DNA of 64,000 nucleotides from DASQEH01 sp038237745 (GCA_038237745.1 JBBRYJ010000012.1:1-64000); one strand, 5' to 3'. Shown: positions 26,068 through 35,540, numbered from the stretch's first letter. The notes: generated by a model from the letters alone, not told the origin. Translations and numbers: made by a program.

Positions 26068-27194
26068 GCGACGCCGACCGTCCGGAGGACCGGTTCTGCA
26101 TACGTGTCTGAACGCTCGGGGTCGAAGAGCTCGTTGGCCCAGAAGAGCGTGACGAGGCCGCCAGTGCCCACGTTGCTGATCGAGTGCGCCCACAAAGTCG
26201 GCATGTCGATGATCTGGGGAGACGACCCGTCGACATCGAAGGAGACGACGTCGTTCGTCAGCATCTTGCGCAGCCGGATCGTCCCCGCACCAGCGATCAC
26301 GATGAACCGTTCGACCTTGTGGAGGTGGAAGTGCTCGCCCCTCGTCACACCCGGCGCACTGGTCGATACAAAAGTCTGACCGGTGCCGCCGTGCGCCCGC
26401 ACGCACTCGAACAAGGAACCACGGTCGTCCGCGTGGCTCGGAATCGGTAGCGGGAAACTCTCGGGAAAGGTGTATGAGCGGTAGGTGTTGAAGACGTCGA
26501 GCTCGAAGGGATCCGAGAGGTTAGGAAAGTCACCCGTCGCATAGCTCCCGGCCTGCGCGGTGATGAGGTCAAGGATCTCGGTGACGCGGGTCGATCTACC
26601 ATTTACCACGGTCACGCCCGATGCGGTCGGCGCCTCGGCCGCATTGATCAGGGCGTCCGCTGCCCCCTGCACATGGAGAAGGGGAAGCTCGGCATCGTCG
26701 ATGACCTGAGGGGTTCCGCCCGTTGCCACGAGGTGGCAGAAGGTGGCGACGACCGAGTTGTAGAAGGGTCGCCCGTGCTCCCCGAAGAGATTAGGCAGTC
26801 GGACGTCACTGAAAGCTCGACCGTTTCGGCCTGTCCAGGCCGAGAGCAGCTGCGCCGCAAGCTGCTTGCCCTCGCCGTAGGACGTGTCCTCCCCTGCGCG
26901 GATGGAGTTCGCGAAAACGATTTCGGGGCTGGCGCCCACAGCGTCACAGGCCATGATGAGCTCCCGAGCCGCGTCCTGGTTACCCTCGGACACCTCTGCA
27001 TCGGTGCCCCGGTTGACGCCGGCCAGATGGATCACCGCATCGGATCCGCGGAGCGCGGCTGCCCAGGCCTCCCGATCGCCACGGGCGTCGTGCCCCAGGC
27101 CGACGACATGGTGACCGGTGAGCGCTCGGAGTCGACACCTCAAGTGCCACCCCAAGAAGCCGTCCGAGCCAGTGACGACAATCCGACGTGTCAT
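26064..27194 (-). CDS. CapF/FnlB-type bifunctional NAD-dependent reductase with cupin
   Basis: 376 residues. The N-terminal short-chain reductase has the Rossmann motif VVTGSDGFLGWHL at about 6-18 and an atypical sequence typical of CapF/WbjC. The C-terminal 120 residues form a cupin (SLFECVRAHGGTGQTFVSTS, then TRGEHFHLHKVERFIVIAG with metal-binding His residues). CapF epimerises at C3 and reduces C4 of the CapE product, using NADPH, giving UDP-2-acetamido-2,6-dideoxy-L-talose. It overlaps CapE upstream and the epimerase downstream by 4 nt each, so the three steps are translated together. Confidence 0.9.
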   Translation of the reverse strand: MTRRIVVTGSDGFLGWHLRCRLRALTGHHVVGLGHDARGDREAWAAALRGSDAVIHLAGVNRGTDAEVSEGNQDAARELIMACDAVGASPEIVFANSIRAGEDTSYGEGKQLAAQLLSAWTGRNGRAFSDVRLPNLFGEHGRPFYNSVVATFCHLVATGGTPQVIDDAELPLLHVQGAADALINAAEAPTASGVTVVNGRSTRVTEILDLITAQAGSYATGDFPNLSDPFELDVFNTYRSYTFPESFPLPIPSHADDRGSLFECVRAHGGTGQTFVSTSAPGVTRGEHFHLHKVERFIVIAGAGTIRLRKMLTNDVVSFDVDGSSPQIIDMPTLWAHSISNVGTGGLVTLFWANELFDPERSDTYAEPVLRTVGVA

Positions 27195-28243
27195 ACCCGC
27201 ACTGCCGCCGCGTCAAGCGTGCGTCCTGCACGCTCCAGCTCATACCTCATCTGCGGCAGGGAGAGCAATAGTGCCTTGACGCCCTCCACGTCCAAGACCT
27301 CGGTGTTGTGCGAGGTGTAGTCGTCGAAGAATGCCGTCACTTGGTCGCCGACGTCGAAGTACAAACCGTAGTTCAGGTCCCGGGCATCAACGGGGACCCG
27401 GTAGTAGGCGCCCTGGTCCTTGGCTCGGCTGAGCTCTTCACGCGTTGCGAGTGTCTCGTACAGCTTCTCGCCATGACGAGTCCCGATGACATCGACGTCC
27501 GCCTCGACACCGAACAGCTCACTCACGGCTATGGCCAGCGTCTCAATGGTGCTGGCCGGTGCCTTGCGGACGAAGAGATCCCCTTGGCTGGCAGCGGTGA
27601 ATGCATGCTCGACGAGGCCCACTGCCTCATCGAGTGACATGAGGAAGCGGGTCATGTGCGGGTCGGTGACGCTCAGGCGAGATCCGTTGCGGATCTGCTC
27701 CACGAAAAGCGGAATGACAGAGCCACGGGAATACATCACGTTCCCGTACCGCACGCTGCTCACCACTGTCTGAGTCGTCAGGTTGTTGCGAGCGAACGCC
27801 TGCGCCGTCTTCTCCATCAAAGCTTTCGTCATTCCCATGGCGTTGATGGGGTAGACCGCCTTGTCGGTGCTCAGGCAAACGACAGCCGCAACCTCGTGCT
27901 CGTTTGCCGCCTCGATGACGTTGGAACTACCCAGAATATTCGTTTGCACCGCCTCGAGTGGGAAGAATTCGCAGGACGGAACCTGCTTGAGTGCAGCGGC
28001 GTGGAAGACGAAGTCGGCCCCGGCCATCGCTCGCTTCACGCTCGTGAAGTCCCGGACATCGCCAATATAGAACCGCACACGGTCGTCGTTCAGGGTGCGC
28101 CGCATGAGGTCCTGCTTAACCTCGTCGCGACTGAACACCCGAACCTCTGCGACGTCGGAGGCCAGCAGTCGGCGCGCCATCGCGGACCCGAACGAGCCGG
28201 TTCCTCCTGTGATCAGAACTCGTCGTCCGCTGACTGACCTCAT
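27191..28243 (-). CDS. CapE/FnlA-type UDP-GlcNAc inverting 4,6-dehydratase
   Basis: 350 residues. Rossmann motif VLITGGTGSFGSAM near the N-terminus, then DEVKQDLMRR, FHAAALKQVPSCEFFPLEAV and NAMGMTKALMEK, which carries the Met/Lys variant of the YxxxK site used by this family. It converts UDP-GlcNAc to the 4-keto-6-deoxy L-arabino-hexulose, first step to UDP-L-FucNAc. Overlaps the aminotransferase upstream and CapF downstream by 4 nt. A second, membrane-bound dehydratase gene in the same locus would make the D-xylo product instead. Confidence 0.9.
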   Translation of the reverse strand: MRSVSGRRVLITGGTGSFGSAMARRLLASDVAEVRVFSRDEVKQDLMRRTLNDDRVRFYIGDVRDFTSVKRAMAGADFVFHAAALKQVPSCEFFPLEAVQTNILGSSNVIEAANEHEVAAVVCLSTDKAVYPINAMGMTKALMEKTAQAFARNNLTTQTVVSSVRYGNVMYSRGSVIPLFVEQIRNGSRLSVTDPHMTRFLMSLDEAVGLVEHAFTAASQGDLFVRKAPASTIETLAIAVSELFGVEADVDVIGTRHGEKLYETLATREELSRAKDQGAYYRVPVDARDLNYGLYFDVGDQVTAFFDDYTSHNTEVLDVEGVKALLLSLPQMRYELERAGRTLDAAAVRV

Positions 28244-29376
28244 GAGCGCTCCTTGATGAACTCGGCGACGAGGTCAACGACTTCGCCTATGACGGTGTCG
28301 CTGTGCTTGGAACCGCTCGGTAGGGCCAGCCCTCGATCGAAGAGCTGGTCGGCCACTCCAGTCAGAGCGGTTGCGCATCCCTTGAAAGCCGGCTGTTGGT
28401 GCATGGGCTTCCACACTGGGCGCGTCTCGATCTCACGGCCGGCCAGGTAGGCGCTGAGGTCCTGAGCATCCCACCCCGACCGATCAGGATTGACCGTGAT
28501 AACGCTCAGCCAGCAATTGTCGTCGGAGTCGTCACCGCCGTCGAGCATTTCCACGCCGTCGACGGTCGCGAAAATTCGTCGATAGGTGTCGCGGATGTGC
28601 CGGCGTCGAGCGATCATTTCCTCGAGCCTGAACAGTTGAGCCGAGCCTAGGGCTGCCAGCACGTTGCTCAGCCGGTAGTTGTACCCCACTTCCGTGTGCT
28701 CGTAGTGAAGGGCAGGCTCACGTGCCTGGGTGCTGAGGTAGCGCGCTCGATCCGCGAACGACTTCTGGTCCGTGAGCAATGCGCCTCCCCCGCTCGTCGT
28801 CATGATCTTGTTTCCATTGAAAGAAAGCGCCGCAGCAACGCCGAACGATCCAGCGGGGCGACCCGCGTGATGAGCCCCGAGTGCTTCCGCGGCGTCCTCG
28901 ATCATCGGTATCTCGAGTCGCTCTGCTTCCGGAACGAGTCGTGAGTAGTCCGCACACTTGCCAAAGAGGTCGACGGGAACGAAGCCTGCGACATGCCGGC
29001 CCGCCCGCCTCTGCTCGTCGACCGCTCTGGAGAACGCCTCCGGATCGACGTTTCCCGTACAGCGTTCGACATCCACGAAGCAAGGCTCCGCCTGTGTGTA
29101 GACGACGGCATTCGCGGTCGCGGCGAAGGTCAGGGTGGGAACGATGACCACATCACCAGGGCGCACTGCGATGCCGAGCAGAGCGAGGTGCAGTGCTGCC
29201 GTGCCGGATGTCATGCCGACGGCATATTTCGTGTCACATCGCGACGCCAGGCCCACTTCGAAGGCATCAAGATGGGGGCCCGCGGGGGCGACCCATCCGG
29301 AGCGCACTGCCTCGACCACAGCCACCTCCTCAGCCACGCCGACGTCCGGAGGGGACAACATCACGCGAAACGTCAT
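28240..29376 (-). CDS. DegT/DnrJ/EryC1/StrS-family sugar aminotransferase
   Basis: 378 residues. PLP-dependent fold: GTAALHLALLGIAVRPGDVV, EDAAEALGAHHAGRPAGSFG, and the PLP lysine in SFNGNKIMTTSGGG. The sequence resembles PglE/LegC-type aminotransferases that transfer the amino group of Glu to C4 of UDP-4-keto-6-deoxy-GlcNAc. With the membrane 4,6-dehydratase and PglC-like transferase of this operon it would give a UDP-4-amino-4,6-dideoxy-GlcNAc primer sugar. No PglD-type acetyltransferase gene is nearby. Overlaps neighbours on both sides by 4 nt. Confidence 0.88.
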   Translation of the reverse strand: MTFRVMLSPPDVGVAEEVAVVEAVRSGWVAPAGPHLDAFEVGLASRCDTKYAVGMTSGTAALHLALLGIAVRPGDVVIVPTLTFAATANAVVYTQAEPCFVDVERCTGNVDPEAFSRAVDEQRRAGRHVAGFVPVDLFGKCADYSRLVPEAERLEIPMIEDAAEALGAHHAGRPAGSFGVAAALSFNGNKIMTTSGGGALLTDQKSFADRARYLSTQAREPALHYEHTEVGYNYRLSNVLAALGSAQLFRLEEMIARRRHIRDTYRRIFATVDGVEMLDGGDDSDDNCWLSVITVNPDRSGWDAQDLSAYLAGREIETRPVWKPMHQQPAFKGCATALTGVADQLFDRGLALPSGSKHSDTVIGEVVDLVAEFIKERS

Positions 29377-30023
29377 TGGCTCGCACCCCTCGCAGCCAGT
29401 CCGGGGCGGTGGACAACCTGGCGGAGGGTGCGGGTCAGGTAGCGCAGATCCGTCCGCAGCGAGTAGCTCCGCACATACTCGACGTTCATCCTCACCTTGG
29501 CCGGGTAGACGACGGTTCTGTTGTAATGCTCAGGATCGGCAACGGTGGCCAACAACCCCTCCTCGTAGCGGTAGTGCAGGGTCGCGGGTCCCGTAATTCC
29601 TGGGCGAACTGAGAGGACGACTCGGTCCCCCCCGTCCAGCAGATCGGCGAACCCTGGTACGTCGGGGCGGGGACCGACGAGGCTCATGTCGCCGCGAACG
29701 ACGTTTACGAGCTGTGGCAGCTCATCGAGCTTCATGGCTCGCAGCCGGCGACCGACGCTTGTGACCCGGGTGTCCTTGCTCGTAGTGACTGTGCTCTCGC
29801 CACTCGCCCGCATAGTGCGGATCTTGTAGAGGGTGAACAGTCGCCCGTCCTTACCGACCCGCTCCTGCGCGAAGATTCCGGACTGACCGGTGTCGAGGCT
29901 GGCAGCGAGCATGGAGCACAGGATGATCGGACTGGCCGCTGCGAGAGCCGGGGTCGCGATGGCCAGGTCCAGCGAACGCTTGATCCATCGCTGGCGGAGG
30001 CTCCACGGCACGGACTCAGACAT
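29373..30023 (-). CDS. Priming phosphoglycosyl transferase (PglC/WbaP-type sugar transferase)
   Basis: 216 residues from ATG 30023, whose first 8 nt overlap the upstream sulfotransferase. One N-terminal membrane re-entrant segment (LAIATPALAAASPIILCSML), then the family core FAQERVGKDGRLFTLYKIRT, MKLDELPQLVNVVRGDMSLV and GPRPDVPGF, followed by VRPGITGPATL. The Asp-Glu pair in KLDELPQ is catalytic in this monotopic family. It transfers a sugar 1-phosphate to polyprenyl phosphate, starting repeat-unit assembly at the membrane's inner face. Short, without the large WcaJ N-terminal domain. Confidence 0.9.
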   Translation of the reverse strand: MSESVPWSLRQRWIKRSLDLAIATPALAAASPIILCSMLAASLDTGQSGIFAQERVGKDGRLFTLYKIRTMRASGESTVTTSKDTRVTSVGRRLRAMKLDELPQLVNVVRGDMSLVGPRPDVPGFADLLDGGDRVVLSVRPGITGPATLHYRYEEGLLATVADPEHYNRTVVYPAKVRMNVEYVRSYSLRTDLRYLTRTLRQVVHRPGLAARGASQ

Positions 30024-30867
30024 AGCCGAGCTGCCCAAGGGTCGGCGACAACATTTCCTGAACCCGTGCAAGCTTGGACGCCTCGAGTGAAAGATGGCCC
30101 CTTCCGATGCTCGACGCGGAGACGCCGGCGACAGCCGACTCGAGGTCTACGGTGGGAAGGTCGAGGAACCTGAGGAGTTCGACAAGGCCGTCCTCTGGTC
30201 GGCGAACAAAGTCCTCATAGCGGAGGCGGTGCACCCGCTCGCACGGCAATCTCTCCAGCGCTGAATAGCTGCGCTCGATGCATCGGCGCCACTGAGCGGC
30301 GCAGACTTCATCGAGGCTACGGCTGCGGAGCATCTCATCGATTCCGTCGAAACGAGGCCCCCAGCTGCGCGTCCACGTGTCAGACGTCCCCCGCCAAAGA
30401 ACGCGATTTGTGGCGAAGCGCAGGCCTGAGTACGCGAGGTCACTGGGGGGGACGAAGCGTGCCTTGCGGACGGTGTAAGACCAATCGACAGGGGCGTTCC
30501 ACCGAGCCAGGGCCGACGCGGTGGCGTCGACGCCATCGCGAGTGATCAGGACGAACCGCGCACGCGGTAGAAGCGCGGCCACATAGTCGACACGCAGTGA
30601 GTTGGCGCACGTCTTCTCTACGACGGTGTGTCCGCCCTGCCGGCGACGTACCCGGTCGAATCGAGAACTGATGTAATGCTGCAGCCGACGGTCCGCCCGG
30701 TCGACGGGAATCTCGTCGGTGGGATGATCCCTGCTGCCATGCCGCCATACGGCATTGATCTCGTCGCACGGCCAAGTCACCACGCCTGGCCGACTGCTGA
30801 GCAGATCGCGGAGCATGTTCGTTCCCGACCTCGGTGCGCCGATGATTATGACCTCGCCCCTGGTCAC
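30016..30867 (-). CDS. Sulfotransferase in the polysaccharide operon
   Basis: 283 residues from GTG 30867, overlapping the glycosyltransferase stop as GTGA. PAPS loop IIIGAPRSGTNMLRDLLSSR at about 7-26, and the 3'-phosphate region ARFVLITRDGVDATASALAR near 115-135. The C-terminal third (ERVHRLRYEDFVRRPEDGLV) is also typical. Its tight coupling to glycosyltransferase and priming transferase genes suggests it modifies a lipid-linked intermediate or the polymer. Acceptor unknown. Confidence 0.83.
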   Translation of the reverse strand: MTRGEVIIIGAPRSGTNMLRDLLSSRPGVVTWPCDEINAVWRHGSRDHPTDEIPVDRADRRLQHYISSRFDRVRRRQGGHTVVEKTCANSLRVDYVAALLPRARFVLITRDGVDATASALARWNAPVDWSYTVRKARFVPPSDLAYSGLRFATNRVLWRGTSDTWTRSWGPRFDGIDEMLRSRSLDEVCAAQWRRCIERSYSALERLPCERVHRLRYEDFVRRPEDGLVELLRFLDLPTVDLESAVAGVSASSIGRGHLSLEASKLARVQEMLSPTLGQLGYV

Positions 30868-32105
30868 GCCGCCTCCACCTGTGTCACCACGGCTTCGACC
30901 AGCCGGGACCACCGCAGAAGCGTGGTGTCCTTGTCGAAGAGAGACGCGCCGTTTGCGCGCGCTCGCGAGCGCATTTCGGTCAGTAGCCCGGGTTTGTCGT
31001 TCAGCCTGTCAAGTGCCTGCGCCAACAACTCCGCGCTCCCCGGAGGAACGCCAAAACCGAGCCCTTCGTGCTCCAGCCGCTCGACGAGCTCACAACCGGT
31101 CTCCACCACGGCGAGGACGGGACAACCTTCGGCCAAGTACGTCATTGTCTTGCTCGGGTATGCGAACCGATGGATCCCACTCGTGAGACTCACGAGACCG
31201 AGGTCTGCCGATGCGATCAGGGCCCGCGCGGACGCCACATCCTGATGCGGGACGAAGTCAACGTCGATGCCGTCCATGACGGCCGCCTGCTTCTTGAGGT
31301 CGTCAACAGCTACACCGTCTCCCATCAGGGTGAGGTGCACGCGAGCGCGTTGGACTTTGCCGAGTGCCTCTATCACCGTCTCCAGGCCCTGGAAGCGACC
31401 GACGTTTCCGGCGAACACGACATGGATCCGACCGTCACTGACGATCCTGGCGGGAGTAACCGGCGACTGGGTGGCCCGTCCGAGCTCGAAGTTATTGATC
31501 ACGTGCAGCGCGATCGGCCGGGAAGTATCCCGCCGACGAAGCGACTCGGCCATATCTCTTGACAAGACGACTACGGCGGCTGCCGTCTCACATGTCATCC
31601 GGTCGAGCCACTGCAGCGTCCGAAAGACCAGCGGATGGCTGAACTCGCCCGACACGCGGCCAATCTCCGGATGGATATCCATGCAGTGGTAGACAAATTT
31701 TCCGCCCCGAAGACGCGCGGCTCTCGACGCTGCCCAGGCCAGCACCACCGGTGGCGCTGTTGAGGTCATCACGACGTCGAACTTCCGACGGGTGGTCAAG
31801 ATGCGAACCGCCACCAAGGCACTGAAGGCCACAATGTTGACCGGCACCAGCCACCGGCGACCGTGCTCGCGTGGAAGTGCGATCCTCCGTACCTGAACGC
31901 CGTCCACCTGCCCTCGAGCCGGAGCCTTTCCCTTGGGCTCGGATCGCTTGTACGACGGCTGACTGGACATCACCTCGACGTCGAGGCCGTCCGACATCCA
32001 TTGGTTAACGATGTCGCGCAGCATTGACGCATAGGGCGGAGAGTCCGGCCAATAATATCGATGAACCGCGAGGACTTTCACGGCACGAGATGAGCTAGCT
32101 CGCAC
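30864..32105 (-). CDS. Glycosyltransferase family 4, WbuB-like
   Basis: 413 residues from GTG 32105 (GGGGAG about 10 nt upstream). GT-B fold: N-terminal VLAVHRYYWPDSPPYASML, PPVVLAWAASRAARLRGGKF, VYHCMDIHPEIGRVSG, and C-terminal VVFAGNVGRFQGLETVIEAL and FAYPSKTMTYLAEGCPVLAV with the donor-binding Glu. This pattern is that of WbuB-type transferases, which in E. coli serogroups add L-FucNAc. Since the same operon makes UDP-L-FucNAc, transfer of FucNAc to the lipid-linked primer is the natural proposal. It is the only obvious glycosyltransferase besides the priming enzyme. Confidence 0.85.
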   Translation of the reverse strand: MRASSSRAVKVLAVHRYYWPDSPPYASMLRDIVNQWMSDGLDVEVMSSQPSYKRSEPKGKAPARGQVDGVQVRRIALPREHGRRWLVPVNIVAFSALVAVRILTTRRKFDVVMTSTAPPVVLAWAASRAARLRGGKFVYHCMDIHPEIGRVSGEFSHPLVFRTLQWLDRMTCETAAAVVVLSRDMAESLRRRDTSRPIALHVINNFELGRATQSPVTPARIVSDGRIHVVFAGNVGRFQGLETVIEALGKVQRARVHLTLMGDGVAVDDLKKQAAVMDGIDVDFVPHQDVASARALIASADLGLVSLTSGIHRFAYPSKTMTYLAEGCPVLAVVETGCELVERLEHEGLGFGVPPGSAELLAQALDRLNDKPGLLTEMRSRARANGASLFDKDTTLLRWSRLVEAVVTQVEAA

Positions 32106-33990
32106 GCTGAAGGCTCCCCTCAGCCGTCTCTCCCACTCGGAGGGCTTTGCATTCTTCGACGAGCGCGTGAGTCAGGTTCCCTCTTTCGACAGATAAGTCG
32201 ATATCGCGAGCGACACGCCTGGACATCGGCGGAACCCCTACATGTGACACGAGGGGGTGCACCGGCCGCTCGTCGGGCTCACCGGCTCCGAACAAGACCT
32301 CGTGCATCTTCTCTCCCGGACGAAGGCCGGTGTACTGGATGTCCACGGGCTTCCCAGAGAGCTTGATCAACTGCCGGGCAACGTCATCGATGCGTACCGG
32401 GCTGCCCATGTCCAGCACCAAAGCCTCTCCGTCGCGACCGATCGCAGCGGCTTGGATGACTAACTCGACCGCCTCCTGGACCGTCATGAAGAAGCGCGTG
32501 ACCTCGGGATCAGTCACCGTTACGGGGCCGCCGGACGCAATTTGCGATGTGAACGCTACGAGCACCGACCCGCGGCTACCCAACACGTTGCCGAATCGCA
32601 CGCTCAGGTACGTGCCCGTGGCCTCCGCGGCCACAGAGGCCGTGAGGCGTTCCGCCATGCGCTTCGAGTAGCCGAGAACGCTGCAAGGGTCCGCAGCTTT
32701 GTCGGTGGAGATATTGACGAAAGTCTCCACGTCGTTGTCCCGCGACGCCTCCAGCACCGTCAAGGTGCCCCAGACATTCGTCTTGACTGCCTCACCTGGG
32801 TATTGCTCCAGGAGAGGCAGGTGCTTGAGCGCCGCCGCGTGAAAGACGATCTGTGGTCTCCGAGTGTTGAAGAACTCGTTCACGAAGTCCCCGTCGCGGA
32901 TGTCACCGAGCACAACCTCGGTTGAGTCGAGCAGCGCTCGACCGTGGAGCGACAACTGAACCGCGTGCAGCGCGGACTCGTCCCTGTCGAGCATTATCAG
33001 CTCCGATGGACCGTACTTGTGGATCTGGCGACACAGCTCAGACCCGATGGATCCGCCAGCGCCGGTGACCAAGACGCGTCGACCGGTCAGGCACCCGGCG
33101 ATGGACTTCACGTCCGTCTCCACCTGGTGGCGACCGAGCAAATCCTCCATATTGATGTCCCGGACCGAGGTGATGTCGACCCGCCCGTCCAGCAGGTCGT
33201 TGACGCCAGGGACCACCTTGACATCCAGACCCGCGGCGACGGCGTCCTGGGTGATGGCCCGAATCGCCGTCCCGGCAAGGCTGGGAATAGCCACGACGAG
33301 AAGTGAGGCGCCCGAGCGTTCCACGGCGGCTCGGAGGTCGCGCGAGGTACCTAGCACCTGTACGCCGTAGATCCGAAGGTGACGCTTGTTCAGGTCGTCA
33401 TCGAGCAGACCGACAGGCTCCCAGCTTATGTCGGTGGCCCGCCGGGTGAAACCAGACTCCGTCGCGCGCCGCATGGAGCGGATCAGTTGGCGCCCACCAT
33501 CACCGGCTCCGAGAATGAGAACCGGCACCGAGCCAGCGACTGGTTGGGACCGACGAGCCGCCTCCTCTGCCTGTCTCCACACGGCACGCCCGGTGCCCAT
33601 TAGGGCGACGGCCACGAACACCGCGATCAAGGGGACGGAGCGAGCGACCATCGGTGGGCTGAGCACTAGGTTGACCGCGAATACTCCGGTCCCGGCTGCG
33701 CTCGCGACCAGACCGAGGGTGACCATCTCCTCCAGGCTCGCCAGCTCGGCGCGGCCATGGTGCAGTCTCTGACGCCAGCCGAGCGCCGTATAGACGACTG
33801 AGACGAGGGCCCAGACCCCGACCAGAGGCGCCCAGCGGACGTTATTGGTGTCGAAGTCCACTCGCCCTAGGGCAGCGACGCCAAGGCCGGCCCCCCAGGC
33901 CAGAGAGTCGAACGCTGTCAGGAGGAGGTGCCGTCGCTTGCGCAGCTCCTGCGCGTTGCCCCTGCTGAGCACCAAGTCCCCCTGAATCAT
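32095..33990 (-). CDS. Membrane-bound nucleotide-sugar 4,6-dehydratase (CapD/PglF-like)
   Basis: 631 residues, first gene of the minus-strand glycan operon. Four N-terminal membrane segments (for example LVGVWALVSVVYTALGW, VPLIAVFVAVALMGTGRA). A first Rossmann domain (VPVLILGAGDGGRQLI) is followed by the catalytic SDR domain (GRRVLVTGAGGSIGSELCRQ, FHAAALKHLPLLEQYPGEAV, LGYSKRMAERL). It should form the 4-keto-6-deoxy derivative of UDP-GlcNAc used by the DegT aminotransferase. Divergent from the Wzz-kinase gene, 155 nt between starts. Confidence 0.88.
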   Translation of the reverse strand: MIQGDLVLSRGNAQELRKRRHLLLTAFDSLAWGAGLGVAALGRVDFDTNNVRWAPLVGVWALVSVVYTALGWRQRLHHGRAELASLEEMVTLGLVASAAGTGVFAVNLVLSPPMVARSVPLIAVFVAVALMGTGRAVWRQAEEAARRSQPVAGSVPVLILGAGDGGRQLIRSMRRATESGFTRRATDISWEPVGLLDDDLNKRHLRIYGVQVLGTSRDLRAAVERSGASLLVVAIPSLAGTAIRAITQDAVAAGLDVKVVPGVNDLLDGRVDITSVRDINMEDLLGRHQVETDVKSIAGCLTGRRVLVTGAGGSIGSELCRQIHKYGPSELIMLDRDESALHAVQLSLHGRALLDSTEVVLGDIRDGDFVNEFFNTRRPQIVFHAAALKHLPLLEQYPGEAVKTNVWGTLTVLEASRDNDVETFVNISTDKAADPCSVLGYSKRMAERLTASVAAEATGTYLSVRFGNVLGSRGSVLVAFTSQIASGGPVTVTDPEVTRFFMTVQEAVELVIQAAAIGRDGEALVLDMGSPVRIDDVARQLIKLSGKPVDIQYTGLRPGEKMHEVLFGAGEPDERPVHPLVSHVGVPPMSRRVARDIDLSVERGNLTHALVEECKALRVGETAEGSLQRAS

Positions 33991-34043
33991 TGCTAGACCG
34001 AGACGAACTCACGCATTGAGGGCGTAGTGTTAGCGTTCGTGCA

Positions 34044-34063
34044 CGTAGAGTCATCAGTCTACG
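34044..34063. promoter_or_regulatory. Inverted repeat between divergent polysaccharide operons
   Basis: CGTAGA and TCTACG form a perfect 6-bp inverted repeat separated by 8 nt, in the 155-nt divergent region. It could be an operator or a small hairpin. No known binding site is matched. Confidence 0.35.
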
Positions 34064-34145
34064 GGCAACGCATTCTTTCTGGATCCAAACGAGCGCATGA
34101 AGTCGGAGAAACTGACGTCGGCTTCAAGCAAGGAGAGTTCACACC

Positions 34146-35540
34146 GTGGAGCTGCGCGACTACCTGAAGGTGATGGCACGCCGGTGGAAGCTGATCGTCG
34201 CCTGCATGGTCCTGGCTGTCGCGGCAGCCGCGGTGGTGACGATGCACGCCACACCGCAGTACGCCTCTACCTCAAGACTGTTCATATCGACGCCCTCCGG
34301 CGGCTCTTCGGACGCCTATCAGGGGGGCCTGTTCTCCCAGCAGCGCGTCGCCTCCTACGCGGACCTGGTCACAGGCCAGGACTTGGCGCAGCGAGTCATC
34401 AAGAATGAGCATCTTTCCGAGTCGCCCGCCGCGCTCGCGGGACAGATCACGAGCAACGTCTCTCCTGAGACGGTCATCCTCGAGGTCACCGTGACCGACC
34501 CGGTGCCGGCCCGCGCTCAGCAGCTCGCCGGCGCAGTCGCGACCGAGTTCACGCACTTCGTCACCCGGCTGGAAACCTCGCCAGGCAAGTCGACCTCACC
34601 GATCAAGGCGACCGTCGTCGACTCCGCTGACCTTCCCGGCAGTCCCGTCTCGCCGAAACCGATTCGCAACCTCGGCCTTGCGGCTGTGATCGGGCTGCTG
34701 CTGGGCCTCGGCCTAGCCGTGCTGCGCGAGACGCTGGACACCACCGTGAAGTCGGCACAAGACATCTCCGACACCATCGACACGGCCCTGCTCGGCACGG
34801 TGCAGTACGACTCCAGTGCGGCCAAGAAACCCCTTGTCACCGATCTCGACTCTCACGCTCCCCGAGTCGAGGCTTTCCGGGTTCTCCGTACCAACTTGCA
34901 GTTCATCAACGTCGACCGCGACTCCAAGGTGGTCGTCGTGACGAGTGCGCTGCCTGCGGAGGGCAAGTCGACCACCACCATCAACCTTGCCGTCACGCTG
35001 GCACAGACCGGCCAGCGAGTCCTGTTGGTCGAGGGCGATCTGCGTCGTCCCAAGCTGCCGGAGTACCTCCATCTCGAGCCTACGGTGGGCTTGACCACCG
35101 TGCTGATAGGAAAGATCGGGCTCGAGGAGGCCACCCAGCCATGGGGCAGCGACGGCTTGCACGTCATCACCAGTGGAAGCACTCCCCCCAACCCGGCCGA
35201 GCTCTTGCAGTCACAGGCGATGGAGACCATGCTCGCCAAGGCGCGCACGGACTACGACATCGTCCTTATAGACGCTCCCCCCCTGCTGCCGGTCACCGAC
35301 GGTGCACTCCTGGCGGCGCAGGCGGACGGTGCGATCCTCGTGGTCCGGCAGGGTAAGACGACGAGGGACCAGCTCGCGGAGGCTCACCAGCGTTTGGTCT
35401 CTGTCGAGGCGAGGGTGCTTGGCTCAGTGCTCAACATGACTCCCGAACGCGGCGCCGACAGCTACTCCTACGGCTACGGGTACGGCCCGGTGCCAGCAAC
35501 TCGCTCGATCTTCACAGGCCGACGCGTCAAGGAGCGCTGA
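34146..35540 (+). CDS. Wzz-domain BY-kinase (CpsD/CapB-Wzc-like fusion)
   Basis: 464 residues from GTG 34146 (AGGAGAG upstream). The Wzz chain-length domain is flanked by membrane segments at about 16-33 and 176-193. The kinase domain has Walker A SALPAEGKSTTTINLA (267-282), Walker A' VLLVEGDLRRP (293-303) and Walker B DIVLIDAPPLLP. The C-terminus has a Tyr cluster (YSYGYGYG), the autophosphorylation site expected for bacterial tyrosine kinases. It controls export and length of the polysaccharide and would be dephosphorylated by the LMW phosphatase at 38955-39563. Unlike Firmicutes, kinase and transmembrane activator are one chain, as is usual in actinobacteria. Confidence 0.92.
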   Translation: MELRDYLKVMARRWKLIVACMVLAVAAAAVVTMHATPQYASTSRLFISTPSGGSSDAYQGGLFSQQRVASYADLVTGQDLAQRVIKNEHLSESPAALAGQITSNVSPETVILEVTVTDPVPARAQQLAGAVATEFTHFVTRLETSPGKSTSPIKATVVDSADLPGSPVSPKPIRNLGLAAVIGLLLGLGLAVLRETLDTTVKSAQDISDTIDTALLGTVQYDSSAAKKPLVTDLDSHAPRVEAFRVLRTNLQFINVDRDSKVVVVTSALPAEGKSTTTINLAVTLAQTGQRVLLVEGDLRRPKLPEYLHLEPTVGLTTVLIGKIGLEEATQPWGSDGLHVITSGSTPPNPAELLQSQAMETMLAKARTDYDIVLIDAPPLLPVTDGALLAAQADGAILVVRQGKTTRDQLAEAHQRLVSVEARVLGSVLNMTPERGADSYSYGYGYGPVPATRSIFTGRRVKER

